A DNA stretch of 64,000 nucleotides from Neofamilia massiliensis (GTDB lineage Bacteria; Bacillota; Clostridia; Tissierellales; Peptoniphilaceae). A program made the position numbers and the translations under genes. The DNA lies in contig NZ_CYUJ01000003.1 of the NCBI RefSeq assembly GCF_001299475.1, positions 686,409 to 750,408 on the forward strand. The letters run 5' to 3'. The notes beneath the pieces were generated by a model, which searched no databases, was not told the origin of the DNA, and saw only the letters and a list, made by a program, of their open reading frames with translations. Below, one piece after another: positions 7,775-15,842 of this stretch (its first letter is position 1; each line of letters begins with the position of its first letter).

Positions 7775-7978
7775 CTATTCTTCATCAAAGGCTTCCTCTA
7801 GTGAATATGTTCTGCCCTCTTTATAATCTTTATAGGCTTCCATGGCCATTTGATTATAAGCGTAGCCAATTTTCCCTTTCATTTTTATAAATTCCTCATA
7901 AAGTTCTTGGCCCCTATAACCTGACTTCATTAGGTCTTTTAAAATTAAATCAGAATAATCTTCACTTGTCTTCTTCAA
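7775..7978 (-). CDS. Small hypothetical helical protein (TTG start)
   Basis: A 67-residue, highly charged protein (MKKTSEDYSDLILKDLMKSG at the start, SLEEAFDEE at the end) predicted to be mostly helical. The start is TTG at 7978, supported by GGAGGG seven bases upstream; there is no ATG nearby. I do not recognise the family. The size and composition are like those of some small antitoxins, but no toxin gene adjoins it. Upstream lies the IS200-type element, so its upstream neighbourhood may have been disrupted. Confidence 0.6.
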   Translation of the reverse strand: MKKTSEDYSDLILKDLMKSGYRGQELYEEFIKMKGKIGYAYNQMAMEAYKDYKEGRTYSLEEAFDEE

Positions 7979-8101
7979 AATTATCCCTCCATTTCAAATT
8001 TTATAAATAATTTGTCTGCTTATAGTTTGCTTATTGTCTGCTTAAGTTTAAAAAGTTATGCCAAATTATGATAAGTTATGACAAAGGTAAAAATGAATCA
8101 T

Positions 8102-8806
8102 AACCACCGGCGTAGCCGGTGGTTTGCTCTGCCCCTATAAGGGGCTTTTACCTGCTGTGCACCTTGTGCACACTGAATGTCTATCAATCGCACTACTTTC
8201 TCAACTAGCGCTAAAGCGCCTCATTCCATTTTTTACATTTTTGTTTTTTCTCCAGTAAATGGATCCATATATTCCTTTATACTTATTTGGTCTTTTGTAA
8301 AATCTTCTTTTAACTGATTTTGGATATATTCTTGAATTTTCTTCATGTTCTTTCCTGCTGTATCTACATAATAACCTCTACACCAAAAGTTTCTATTTCC
8401 ATACTTATATTTTAAATGGGCATGGCGGTCAAATATCATTAAGCTACTTTTTCCTTTTAAGTATCCCATTATTTCTGACACGCTATATTTTGGTGGTATC
8501 TCTAGTAACATATGAACGTGGTCTATGCATAACTCTGCTTCTATTATTTTTATTCCTTTTCTAGTCAGCAAATCTCTTAAAATTTTTCCTATATCTGTTT
8601 TTATTCTTCCATAAATTATTTGTCTTCTGTATTTTGGTGCAAATACTATATGATATTTACAATTCCATTTTGTATGTGATAAACTATTATTATCCACGTG
8701 GGTAACTCCTTTCATTTAATTAGATTGATAGACAAATCTATTTTAACATGATTGGAGTTTTTTTCCTTGAAGCTAAAGCTAATTATTCCCCCAGCATAGC
8801 TGGGGG
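8102..8806 (-). mobile_element. IS200/IS605-type insertion sequence (tnpA only)
   Basis: The element consists of a Y1 transposase gene flanked by two imperfect hairpins of the kind that TnpA binds. One is at 8102-8124 (AACCACCGG-CGTAG-CCGGTGGTT core) and the other at 8788-8806 (CCCCCAGC-ATA-GCTGGGGG). Between tnpA and the 8102 hairpin there are more small palindromes at 8131-8145, about 8156-8172 and 8208-8219. An 11-bp inverted repeat (GTCTATCAATC at 8179-8189, its complement at 8723-8733) also brackets the gene. No tnpB or target-site duplication is expected for this family, so exact ends are approximate. Confidence 0.8.
8233..8697 (-). CDS. tnpA: IS200/IS605 family transposase TnpA
   Basis: A 154-residue HUH-type single-strand DNA transposase. 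The sequence SLSHTKWNCKYHIVFAPKYR is the characteristic opening. The metal-binding HUH motif is DHVHML, and the catalytic tyrosine is in EYIQNQ near the C-terminus. It would cut and paste single-stranded DNA using the flanking hairpins. I place the start at the GTG at 8697, eight bases after AAAGGAG; the ATG at 8715 overlaps that ribosome binding site. The gene is full length, so the element could be active. It has no tnpB partner. Confidence 0.92.
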   Translation of the reverse strand: MDNNSLSHTKWNCKYHIVFAPKYRRQIIYGRIKTDIGKILRDLLTRKGIKIIEAELCIDHVHMLLEIPPKYSVSEIMGYLKGKSSLMIFDRHAHLKYKYGNRNFWCRGYYVDTAGKNMKKIQEYIQNQLKEDFTKDQISIKEYMDPFTGEKTKM

Positions 8807-8880
8807 TATTTATTGTGGTAAACCCACAAAAATGGCTTAACTGCTAAGTTGTAGCAAGTTAAGCCAAATTACAAAAAGTA

Positions 8881-8956
8881 TGGTGGAGATAAGGAGGCTC
8901 GAACTCCTGACCTCTTGGCTGCCAGCCAAGCGCTCTCCCAACTGAGCCATACCCCC
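8881..8956 (-). tRNA. tRNA-Ala (anticodon GGC)
   Basis: The minus strand folds into a 76-nt cloverleaf. The acceptor stem is GGGGGTA/TATCTCC, including the G3-U70 wobble pair that identifies tRNA-Ala. The anticodon arm CTTGG-CTGGCAG-CCAAG places GGC at positions 34-36. The T arm contains GTTCGAG and the 3' CCA is encoded at 8881-8883. It lies just beside the IS200-type element. Confidence 0.97.
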
Positions 8957-9034
8957 ATTAGTAAACATTTTATAAAACTTCTTGGCGATTGTCAAGACCT
9001 TTATAAAATCTACTAAGGAGCTTTTGCTCACTAT

Positions 9035-9592
9035 TTATTCTTCAAATTCTTCTAAAACAATATCAAGGTCATCTCCATCTGCAAAACCTGGGTCCATGTG
9101 GGTTAAAAAGTGCCAGTCATCTGAGTCAGCTTCCTTGTACAAAATTGCTTCCCCGTCTTCTGAACCAAAGTAGGCCCTTGTAACTTCATAACCTTTTTTT
9201 TCTAAAAATTCCTTGGCTCTTTTGAAGTTGGCTTCTCTTCTTTCTATATAGCCCTTGACATCTTCATTGTTAACCCCATAGGCATCAACAAGAGTCGCAC
9301 TTGGAACCATGCCAGATCCTTCTTCACTTAGGTTAAAAATTTCGCTCCAAAATATATCTACATCAGAGTCTCCCCTAAACATAAACCTGCTAAAGGGAAC
9401 AATGTTGCCCCTATAAGTCACTTCTACATAAGTAGGAATCTTGTCTAAAACCAAGGTCTCATAAAGAAAACCATCTTCCTCTTCAGCCTTATAGGCATCA
9501 AGTTTGCTAATAAATTCCCTGCCTTCTTCAAGAGAATTAAATATTCCGATTTCTGTTTCGTCACCATCTTGGTGCAAGCTTAGTATATACAT
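9035..9592 (-). CDS. Hypothetical acidic protein
   Basis: A 185-residue soluble protein with no signal peptide or membrane segment. It starts MYILSLHQDGDETEIGIFNS and is notably acidic, ending in DGDDLDIVLEEFEE. A GGAGAAAAA ribosome binding site precedes the ATG. I do not recognise a domain. It stands alone between tRNA-Ala and a copy of the dispersed GGGGACA repeat, and nothing in the neighbourhood suggests its role. Codon use is like that of its neighbours, so there is no sign of recent transfer. Confidence 0.7.
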   Translation of the reverse strand: MYILSLHQDGDETEIGIFNSLEEGREFISKLDAYKAEEEDGFLYETLVLDKIPTYVEVTYRGNIVPFSRFMFRGDSDVDIFWSEIFNLSEEGSGMVPSATLVDAYGVNNEDVKGYIERREANFKRAKEFLEKKGYEVTRAYFGSEDGEAILYKEADSDDWHFLTHMDPGFADGDDLDIVLEEFEE

Positions 9593-9626
9593 TTTTTCTC
9601 CTTTCGTATCTCATTTTTCTCCCAAT

Positions 9627-9652
9627 GGGGACATTCCTTTAGGTGTGTCCCC
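9627..9652. repeat. Dispersed palindromic repeat, copy A
   Basis: The motif is GGGGACATTCC...GGTGTGTCCCC, an imperfect inverted repeat of 26 bp. The same 26-bp sequence recurs at 11927-11952, and a close variant occurs at 14507 and, inverted, at 43631. Confidence 0.75.
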
Positions 9653-9669
9653 GTTGACAGTTATCTTCA

Positions 9670-10989
9670 TCAATCATCTAATTTAATTTTAAAAATAAAT
9701 TCGCCGCCAGAAACTTGAGCATCGTAGGCGATTTTATAGTTGTTTAATAAGCTTCCAACAATATAAAGACCTAGGCCGCTGCTGTTTTTCTTATTAATAT
9801 CAAACTTCACTTGAAAAAGTTTTTCCATATCTAAGGAAGACTTATCATCAAAGCTGTTGGCCATATAAAAATCTTTATCGTCTACTCCAATATTTATACT
9901 GCCGCCTGCCTTTGAATACTTCACTGCATTTGATAGCAGGTTAGAAATTATTATCTTCAAGGCCGACCTGCCAATAAATATTTTTTCATCTGCTAGGTTA
10001 TTGTTGATAGTCAGATCTTTTTCCCTGGCTAGAAGCTTATATTTATTTATCTCTTCTTCTACTATACCCTTAATCTCAAGAACTTCGCCATCGTTTTTTA
10101 ATTTATCCAAGGAAGAGACAGTTAAAATTTGGGAAATGTTTGCTGACAGGGCGTCTACAAGTTTTAGAGATTCCTTAATGTAGTGGTCCCTGTCCTTGTA
10201 CTTGCCAATATTGTAGGCCATATTTTCTAAAATAATTTTTAGGCTGGCAAGAGGAGTCTTTAGTTCGTGAGATGCCCCCTTAAAAAAGTCTGCCTTTACT
10301 TTTTCTAGTCTGATTATCTCTGCATTTTTCTCTTCCAAATCATCAATTGTTTCAAGCAAGGTAAAATACAGGCCGTTAATTTGTTCCTTGAGCTGGCTAA
10401 TTTCATCTGCTGATGTAATTTTTAGCCTGGCAGTCTTGTCTAAGACCATCATCTTGTCTGTAATGTCTTTGATCTCAGTAACATTATTTTTTATCTGCCT
10501 GGCATAAATTAAGGCCACCAAGGCGGAAAAAATTATTGAAATCGAAAGTGAGTAGGGCAAAAACTTTAGGCTCAGGTCCTTGCCTTCTTTTTTCATATCT
10601 GCCACTGACAAAAATTGCAGACTAGACTTCTGACCTTGGGCCAGTTCAATTTGTCTTTCTTCGATGAGAAGCGAGTTGTCGGAGCTTTCAAGGTTAATGT
10701 CGATGTCGTCTTGGACTTTTATTGCGCCACTTTCACTTTCTTCAACTAAAACTGCCTTGATCTCGTTGGTTTCTGAAAAAAGTTCTAAGGCTTCTTCAAC
10801 ACTAGCCCTGTCTCTGCCAGATAAATTTTCTGAAATTAAATCTGCCTTCTCTGCCAGTTCTTCCTTTCTGCTTTCTAAATAGGTCTTTGGGAAGATTATA
10901 TAAAGCAAAAGGTGGCTCAGAATTAAAAGTGCCCCAAGGACAGAAAAAATTTGGATAAACATCTTAGGAAATATTTTTAAGTTTTTCAT
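9670..10989 (-). CDS. Sensor histidine kinase
   Basis: A 439-residue membrane sensor kinase. Transmembrane helix 1 spans about residues 11-33, an extracytoplasmic sensor loop 34-142, and helix 2 about 144-163. A HAMP-like linker and coiled coil (165-235) come next, then the HisKA dimerisation domain with KGASHELKTPLASL, where His241 is the phosphorylated residue. The HATPase_c domain follows, ending with GLGLYIVGSLL. Its start overlaps the response regulator stop by 4 bp (ATGA), so the pair is co-translated. The signal is unknown. The output gene targets cannot be told from the sequence, although a redox operon lies just upstream. Confidence 0.93.
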   Translation of the reverse strand: MKNLKIFPKMFIQIFSVLGALLILSHLLLYIIFPKTYLESRKEELAEKADLISENLSGRDRASVEEALELFSETNEIKAVLVEESESGAIKVQDDIDINLESSDNSLLIEERQIELAQGQKSSLQFLSVADMKKEGKDLSLKFLPYSLSISIIFSALVALIYARQIKNNVTEIKDITDKMMVLDKTARLKITSADEISQLKEQINGLYFTLLETIDDLEEKNAEIIRLEKVKADFFKGASHELKTPLASLKIILENMAYNIGKYKDRDHYIKESLKLVDALSANISQILTVSSLDKLKNDGEVLEIKGIVEEEINKYKLLAREKDLTINNNLADEKIFIGRSALKIIISNLLSNAVKYSKAGGSINIGVDDKDFYMANSFDDKSSLDMEKLFQVKFDINKKNSSGLGLYIVGSLLNNYKIAYDAQVSGGEFIFKIKLDD

Positions 10990-11639
10990 TTTCTCTCCAA
11001 CTTATAGCCGACATTTCTAATTGTCACAATACAATCTAGTTTTAATTTCTTTCTCAGTTCTTTAATGTAGACGTCAATTACCCGATCAAAGGGAATTTCT
11101 TCTGAGTCCTTCCAGACTCCGTCAATAATTTGAGACCTTGTAAGGGCTTGGCCTTCGTTTTTTAAAAAGAATTTTAAAATTTCCAGCTCCTTGGCGTTTA
11201 CATCGACGTCCTTGCCGTCGAGTTTTGCTGTATATGAAGAAAAGTTTACCTCCAAGTCCTGGTAGGAAAAAGTTTCTTGATTTGGAAAGTTTTTCTTTAT
11301 TAGCGAATCAACCCTGGCTTTTAAAAGGGGCAGAGAAAATGGCTTTTCAATATAGCCATCTGCTAGGTTTGTAAAGGCGTCGATTTTGTATTCTTCTTCA
11401 TTAAAGGCTGTTAGCATTAAAACTGGAACCTGACTTTCCTTTCTAATTTCCTTTAACAGGTCCAGGCCGTTCATATAGGGCATTTGTATATCTAAAATTG
11501 CCAGATTAATGTCCTTAGAAAATTTTTCCAGGCCTTCCCTGCCGTCTTTGGCTGATATAACTGTATAAGAAAATTCTTCTAAGAATTCTTTGATTCCCTC
11601 GCGAATTATTTGGTCGTCTTCAACTACTAGGATTTTCAT
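10986..11639 (-). CDS. OmpR/PhoB-family response regulator
   Basis: A 217-residue two-domain regulator. The receiver domain (1-115) has the acidic pair in VVEDD, the phosphoacceptor Asp50 (AILDIQMP), the switch Thr77 (VLMLTAF) and Lys99 (GYIEKPFS). The C-terminal winged helix (about 125-217) has VNAKELEILKFFLKNEG and VIDVYIKELRKKL, typical of OmpR/PhoB DNA-binding domains. I chose the ATG at 11639 because AAAGGAGG lies just upstream; a longer in-frame form would run into repeat DNA. It is co-transcribed with the histidine kinase, overlapping it by 4 bp. Confidence 0.94.
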   Translation of the reverse strand: MKILVVEDDQIIREGIKEFLEEFSYTVISAKDGREGLEKFSKDINLAILDIQMPYMNGLDLLKEIRKESQVPVLMLTAFNEEEYKIDAFTNLADGYIEKPFSLPLLKARVDSLIKKNFPNQETFSYQDLEVNFSSYTAKLDGKDVDVNAKELEILKFFLKNEGQALTRSQIIDGVWKDSEEIPFDRVIDVYIKELRKKLKLDCIVTIRNVGYKLERK

Positions 11640-11787
11640 AGGGCCTCCTTTGTCTTTTCTTCTATTATATATTATGCTGACAGATTTTTCTAAAAAATTA
11701 AAAAACGCCGGGCTAGGGCCAGCGTCTTTATCTATATGGAGGAAGTATCGTGTATTTAAGTTTAAATATCTTCCGTGGTTGTGCTGT

Positions 11788-11952
11788 GGATAAGGGGGAC
11801 AGACCACAAGGGTCAGTCCCCACGTTGAGTTGAGCTAGGGTGTATAGAGGACTGTCCCTTTGAGCCTGTTGATGCCCTAGTCCAAATCTATGATTTGGCA
11901 ACAGGTCTCATGAACAGATTCTTTTTGGGGACATTCCTTTAGGTGTGTCCCC
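11788..11952. repeat. Dispersed repeat block, copy B, with longer flanks
   Basis: This 165-bp non-coding block holds a GGGGACATTCC...TGTCCCC palindrome at 11927-11952 plus flanking segments shared with 14364-14625. The segment GATAAGGGGGACAGACCACA at 11788 recurs inverted, with a small insertion, near 14587-14620. GCCCTAG...AAATCT..GATTTGGCA..CAGGTCT recurs near 14381-14420. Together with the rest of 11640-11995 I see no gene here. It looks like the remains of a repeated element. Confidence 0.6.
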
Positions 11953-11995
11953 ATTTACCACAACTGTGTCCCCACTAAATTTCATCCAACAAAAC

Positions 11996-12874
11996 TTATC
12001 CCTTAAAAGAATAATCAATTGCTTGGGTTGGGCAGGCATTTTTGCACCTGCCGCACCTTATACACTCTAAAGAGTTTGAACACTTAACTGGATCAATATT
12101 CATTTGGCAGACTTTTTTACACCTGCCACAGGAAATACACTTGTCATGGTCTAACCTATAACGAAAAACTGAAATAGGGTTAAAGACAGAATAAACTGCT
12201 CCTAGAGGACAAATATATTTACAAAATGGTCTATAAATAATAATCGAAAGTATAATTGTCACAATTAAAATCGCAAACTTCCAATAATATAAAAATCCAA
12301 TGGCCGATCTCATAGTCTTATTTAATAAAACAAGAGGGATCCCACCTTCTAACATGCCCACTGGACAAATAAGTTTACAAAAATATGGTGAGCCTTGGCC
12401 TAAAATATCAACTAGGACCATAGGCAAAATTATTACAAAAATAAGTAAGATCAGGTATTTTAGTTTTCTTAAGTACTTGTCGCCTTTAAAGGTCTGAATT
12501 TTTTTAACAAAGGGAATCTTGTAAAGCAGGTCTTGGACTAAACCAAAAGGACATAAAAATCCACAGACAAACCTGCCAACTAAGGCTCCAACAAAAAATA
12601 AAAAACCTACAACATAAAAGCTAAACTTGTAATTGGCATTTCCAATAACTGCCTGCAAGGCTCCAATTGGACAAGCTCCCTTGGCACCAGGACAAGAATA
12701 ACAATTCATCCCTGGGACACAAAGTTTTTTTAAATCACCTTGGTAGATCTTTCCAGTTTTAAAACCTTCAAAAAAAGAATTTGTAAACAAGAACCAGATA
12801 AATTGAAAACTGTGTCTGATCCTGTCTCTTACTAAATACAGGTCCTTAGAAAATTTCTTCTTATCCAATTCCAA
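11996..12874 (-). CDS. Membrane 4Fe-4S ferredoxin-like protein (NapH-type)
   Basis: A 292-residue protein with about five transmembrane helices and several cysteine clusters. CPGAKGACPIGAL lies near residue 43, FCGFLCPFGL and FCKYICPLGAV between the helices, and two classical [4Fe-4S] motifs (CISCGRCKKVC and CIRCGRCKNACP) in the last 60 residues. This is the NapH/CcoG-like polyferredoxin architecture, which carries electrons across or along the membrane. The start is TTG at 12874, inside the last codons of the CXXC miniprotein gene, with GGAG four bases upstream. It closes a three-gene operon with a TlpA-like lipoprotein, suggesting it feeds electrons to extracytoplasmic thiol chemistry (inference). 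Confidence 0.88.
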   Translation of the reverse strand: MELDKKKFSKDLYLVRDRIRHSFQFIWFLFTNSFFEGFKTGKIYQGDLKKLCVPGMNCYSCPGAKGACPIGALQAVIGNANYKFSFYVVGFLFFVGALVGRFVCGFLCPFGLVQDLLYKIPFVKKIQTFKGDKYLRKLKYLILLIFVIILPMVLVDILGQGSPYFCKLICPVGMLEGGIPLVLLNKTMRSAIGFLYYWKFAILIVTIILSIIIYRPFCKYICPLGAVYSVFNPISVFRYRLDHDKCISCGRCKKVCQMNIDPVKCSNSLECIRCGRCKNACPTQAIDYSFKG

Positions 12875-13013
12875 TACACTCCATGCATATTCTTATGGCC
12901 TTTTCTAAAACAACCTTGGCCTCGCCGTTGCCATATCCATAAACCATCATGGCTACAGCAAGGGCAATAATGCCAAGGGCCTTAAATGGCCCCTTTAAAA
13001 ATTTTTCTTTCAT
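12861..13013 (-). CDS. CD1871A-type CXXC miniprotein
   Basis: A 50-residue protein, easily missed in automatic calls. It has an N-terminal hydrophobic helix (ALGIIALAVAMMVYGYGNGE, about residues 12-31) and the conserved ending EKAIRICMECIGIG, with a CXXC at residues 43-46. This matches the short CD1871A family CXXC-containing proteins of clostridia. The gene starts 11 bp after the TlpA-like gene and overlaps the ferredoxin-like gene by 14 bp. It is probably a membrane-bound dithiol relay between the Fe-S protein and the thioredoxin-like lipoprotein; that role is inferred from context, not demonstrated. Confidence 0.85.
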   Translation of the reverse strand: MKEKFLKGPFKALGIIALAVAMMVYGYGNGEAKVVLEKAIRICMECIGIG

Positions 13014-13024
13014 TATTACTAACC

Positions 13025-14203
13025 TTATTTATTTAACTTTGCTAGTTCGTCTTCAACAATTTTTGTCCAGTCAGCTAAGTTGTGAGAACCTGAATAAGTT
13101 TCGCCGACAATTTTTCCGTTTTTGTCAACGAAAAATGTTTCTGGAAGGGCTTGGATGCCATTTAATCTGCCGTTAAAGTTTGTAGCATCTGGCATTAAAA
13201 ATTGGTAGTTGGCATTTGTCTTTTCTGCAATTTGTTTAGAAAGTTCAACTGCAGTTTGGTTAACTCCCTTGTCATCAACTGTGTCAGTTACAACTCCAAC
13301 TAGGTTTACATTCATGTCCTTCATTTTGTCTTTAAGTTCAACTAGGTCTGGAATTTCTTTTACACAAGCAGTGCACCAAGTTGCAAAGACGTTGACCATA
13401 GTTAGGTCATAATCTCCAAAGTCAGCACTGGTAAAGTCCTTTCCCTCAATGTCCTTAGTTGCTATGTTAGAAAGATCTTCAACATCAGCTCCTCCAAAAG
13501 GAACAGTTCCTTCTAAATCAGTTTTTTCTCCTAGAACAAAACCATTTTCTGGTTTGTCTAACTTATCGATAATTTCAACATTTGTCATTGCTAATTCATC
13601 AGCAAGGCCACTGTCGTCAGCATTTGTACTTAGGTAGTATTCGTACATACCGTCTGATGAAGGTCCTAAGTTTTTGTGGTTTTGACATTTAGTGATCTTT
13701 GAAATTTCTTCTTCTGTCATTCCCTTTTCGTACATACCTAGAGTTCCCACTCTCTCTAGACCTTCTTGCCAGTTAACATAGCCGTTGCCCATCATTGGGA
13801 TTTCTGCATTCTTGTCTTCTTCGCTAAGTTTGGAAAAAGAAAGTAGGGCATATTTTAAATCTTGGTCAATAGGGCTTTGGTCGTCTAGCATTGCTAGGTC
13901 CTTGTTATTCATTGCATCTAAAATCTTGTCAGTTAATTTGAATTTTAGGCCTAGGTATTCATAAACATATTCGTCTTTGGCTTCTAAAGTATAATCAGCT
14001 GGTTTAAAAGTTTCGCTAGAAGCTTCACCATTTTTGTCAATGGTCATTCCTGCTGCATCAGCATCAACAACTTGGCCTTGTTCTTGGCTAGCTTGTGCTG
14101 GTTTTTGACTTTGTTTTTCATCAGCCTTTTGACATCCTGCTGCCCCTAAAAGTAGAGACAAGCTTAAGACTAGGGTCGCTTTCTTTAATAAATTTTTCTT
14201 CAT
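13025..14203 (-). CDS. TlpA-like thioredoxin-fold lipoprotein
   Basis: A 392-residue lipoprotein. The signal MKKNLLKKATLVLSLSLLLG ends in a lipobox with Cys24. A Ser/Gln-rich linker (25-65) and a middle domain of unknown family (about 66-225) follow. The C-terminal TlpA/ResA-type thioredoxin domain (about 232-392) has the redox motif FATWCTACVKEIPD, with cysteines at 277 and 280. A further cysteine lies at 173 in the middle domain. It would act outside the membrane as a disulfide reductase or oxidoreductase. TAGGAGG precedes the ATG. It is the first gene of an operon with the CXXC miniprotein and the membrane Fe-S protein, which could supply its electrons. Confidence 0.9.
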   Translation of the reverse strand: MKKNLLKKATLVLSLSLLLGAAGCQKADEKQSQKPAQASQEQGQVVDADAAGMTIDKNGEASSETFKPADYTLEAKDEYVYEYLGLKFKLTDKILDAMNNKDLAMLDDQSPIDQDLKYALLSFSKLSEEDKNAEIPMMGNGYVNWQEGLERVGTLGMYEKGMTEEEISKITKCQNHKNLGPSSDGMYEYYLSTNADDSGLADELAMTNVEIIDKLDKPENGFVLGEKTDLEGTVPFGGADVEDLSNIATKDIEGKDFTSADFGDYDLTMVNVFATWCTACVKEIPDLVELKDKMKDMNVNLVGVVTDTVDDKGVNQTAVELSKQIAEKTNANYQFLMPDATNFNGRLNGIQALPETFFVDKNGKIVGETYSGSHNLADWTKIVEDELAKLNK

Positions 14204-14363
14204 AGTAATCCTCCTAAATATTTTTTCATTTTCAAATTTGTTTTTTTTTTTAAGTAAATTTTTCTTACAAGCCTATATTAATATAGATTTATGAAACCAA
14301 TATGAAATGGATTTCTTTTCATATTTTTTTCACAAAAAAGTTTTTGTTTTGTTCAACTTTGCT

Positions 14364-14625
14364 TTTTGGGGACATTTAAAGCCCTAGCCAAAATCTTTGA
14401 TCTTGCAGCAGGTCTTATGCAAAAGATTCCCAAGAGACCGACCAAAGGGAGAGTCGATTGGTAGAATCTGACTGCCAATTTCAGGTGTGTCCCCATCCGA
14501 TTCACCGGGGACATTGCTTTAGCTGTGTCCCAATTATCAGGAAAGTTTATTGGTAGAATTTGACTGCCCAGCAAGATGTGGGAATGATCCCTTGTGGTCT
14601 GTCCCCCTTTTCCACTTATCAGCAA
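14364..14625. repeat. Dispersed repeat block, copies C and D
   Basis: A 262-bp intergenic block built from the same repeat family as 11788-11952. It has GGGGACATTTAAAGCCCTAG at 14368, a half copy GGTGTGTCCCC ending at 14494, and a full palindrome GGGGACATTGC...GTGTCCC at 14507-14531. An internal direct repeat, ATTGGTAGAATCTGACTGCC, occurs at about 14458 and again (one change) at about 14549. The full palindrome is the reverse complement of the copy at 43631-43656. I see no convincing gene in 14204-14625. Confidence 0.65.
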
Positions 14626-14656
14626 TTAAAAAATCCCCAGCCATCCAGCCAGGGAA
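14626..14656 (-). terminator. Intrinsic terminator after the YeiH-like gene
   Basis: On the minus strand a G-U-rich hairpin TCCCTGGCT-GGAT-GGCTGGGGA is followed by TTTTTTAATT. The stem works only in RNA from this strand, because several pairs are G-U. Confidence 0.6.
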
Positions 14657-14662
14657 ATAATC

Positions 14663-15673
14663 TTAAACCAAGCCCATAAAAACTTGGACCAAAAGCGACA
14701 CCACAACAACTAAAAGAGAAATTACAAAGCCGTGGACCATTGGATTGATCCCAGACTTTTGCAAGTCCTTAAAAGAAGTGTTGAGACCAATTGATCCTAG
14801 GGCCATTACCATTAAAAACTTAGAAAGAGTCTTTAAGTTGTGGGCCAGAGACTCAGAAATAAAACCAAAAGAATTAATTAAGGACAGGGCCAAAAATCCT
14901 AAAATAAAATAAGGAAAGATGCTAGAAATTTTAACACCTACTCCTTGACCCTTTGACCTGTCAGATTTTTTCTTTTGAGAAATAATAGAAAAAACTAAAA
15001 CAGTTGGGATAATAGAAAGAGTCCTAGTTAGCTTTACCATAGTGGCAAAGTCGCCAGCAGCTTCAGAATAGGCATAGCCAGCAGCGACAACAGACGAAGT
15101 GTCGTTGACAGCAGTTCCAGTCCAAAGCCCATAGGCAATATCAGAAAGATTAAGCGCCCTTCCCATTATTGGAAAAAGCACAATCATAGCAATATCAAAA
15201 ATAAAAGTCGCCGACATGGCATAGGCAACATCAACATCTTCAGCATCAATAACAGGAGCAAGAGCAGCAATAGCCGACCCGCCACAAATTCCAGTTCCAG
15301 CAGAAATTAAAGACGACATCCTCCAATTTAGGCCAAGGGCTTTTCCAATAAAGTGCCCTCCACCAAAACAAGTCAGCAGAGTAAAGACCATAACAGTAAG
15401 AGAAAGTTTCCCAACATGAAGGACCATGGCAATATTTAAAGAAGCCCCTAAAAAAATAATAGCCAGCTTCAAAATCTTCTTAGAAGTAAACTTCAGCCCC
15501 TTGGAAAACTTATCAGTCTTAATAAAGTTGTTGAGAAAAATCCCTAAGAACAGAGCCAGCACTGACTCGCCAATATACTGCAGAGGCAGCAACCTTTCTA
15601 AAAACTTCGCCCCTAAGGCAACAAAGAGAGCCAAAAACACCCCAGGAAAAATATCTTTTATAAACTTAGTCAT
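14663..15673 (-). CDS. YeiH/UPF0324 family putative transporter
   Basis: A 336-residue membrane protein with about ten hydrophobic helices, belonging to the YeiH family (PSE/UPF0324), often annotated as putative sulfate exporter. Typical segments are LKLAIIFLGASLNIAMVLHVG, GTGICGGSAIAALAPVI and GTAVNDTSSVVAAGYAYS. I start it at the ATG at 15673, which has ATAGGAGG just upstream; the longer frame from 15709 lacks one. It is a single-gene unit with its own terminator at 14626. The substrate is uncertain; sulfate or another sulfur compound is a family-level guess. Confidence 0.88.
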   Translation of the reverse strand: MTKFIKDIFPGVFLALFVALGAKFLERLLPLQYIGESVLALFLGIFLNNFIKTDKFSKGLKFTSKKILKLAIIFLGASLNIAMVLHVGKLSLTVMVFTLLTCFGGGHFIGKALGLNWRMSSLISAGTGICGGSAIAALAPVIDAEDVDVAYAMSATFIFDIAMIVLFPIMGRALNLSDIAYGLWTGTAVNDTSSVVAAGYAYSEAAGDFATMVKLTRTLSIIPTVLVFSIISQKKKSDRSKGQGVGVKISSIFPYFILGFLALSLINSFGFISESLAHNLKTLSKFLMVMALGSIGLNTSFKDLQKSGINPMVHGFVISLLVVVVSLLVQVFMGLV

Positions 15674-15793
15674 AAAACCTCCTATATAAATGAAATAAAT
15701 TAAAAACATAAGGCCAGCCTTTGAAAAGCCAGCCTTACTATTTTATAGGATATGAGAGATAAAAGCCAGGGGGAATGAGTTTTATGTATGTAA

Positions 15794-15837
15794 AAAAGCT
15801 CCTTGCAATTGGATTAATTGCAAAGAGCTTTGGTTTT
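15794..15837 (-). terminator. Terminator of the type III restriction operon
   Basis: A near-perfect inverted repeat AAAGCTC-C-TTGCAATT / AATTGCAA-A-GAGCTTT has A-runs to the left (T-run on the minus strand) and TTTTT to the right. It lies 6 bp beyond the res stop codon. Confidence 0.85.
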
Positions 15838-15842
15838 TGCTT

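Noticed and set aside
7775-7978. Antitoxin of a type II toxin-antitoxin pair
   Set aside because: The size fits but no adjacent toxin gene exists and no recognisable antitoxin motif is present.
8837-9031. 64-codon minus-strand open frame
   Set aside because: It runs through the tRNA-Ala gene, so it is a chance frame.
14353-14625. 90-codon minus-strand open frame in the 14.4 kb repeat block
   Set aside because: It lies wholly in dispersed repeat DNA, has no ribosome binding site and no protein-like composition.
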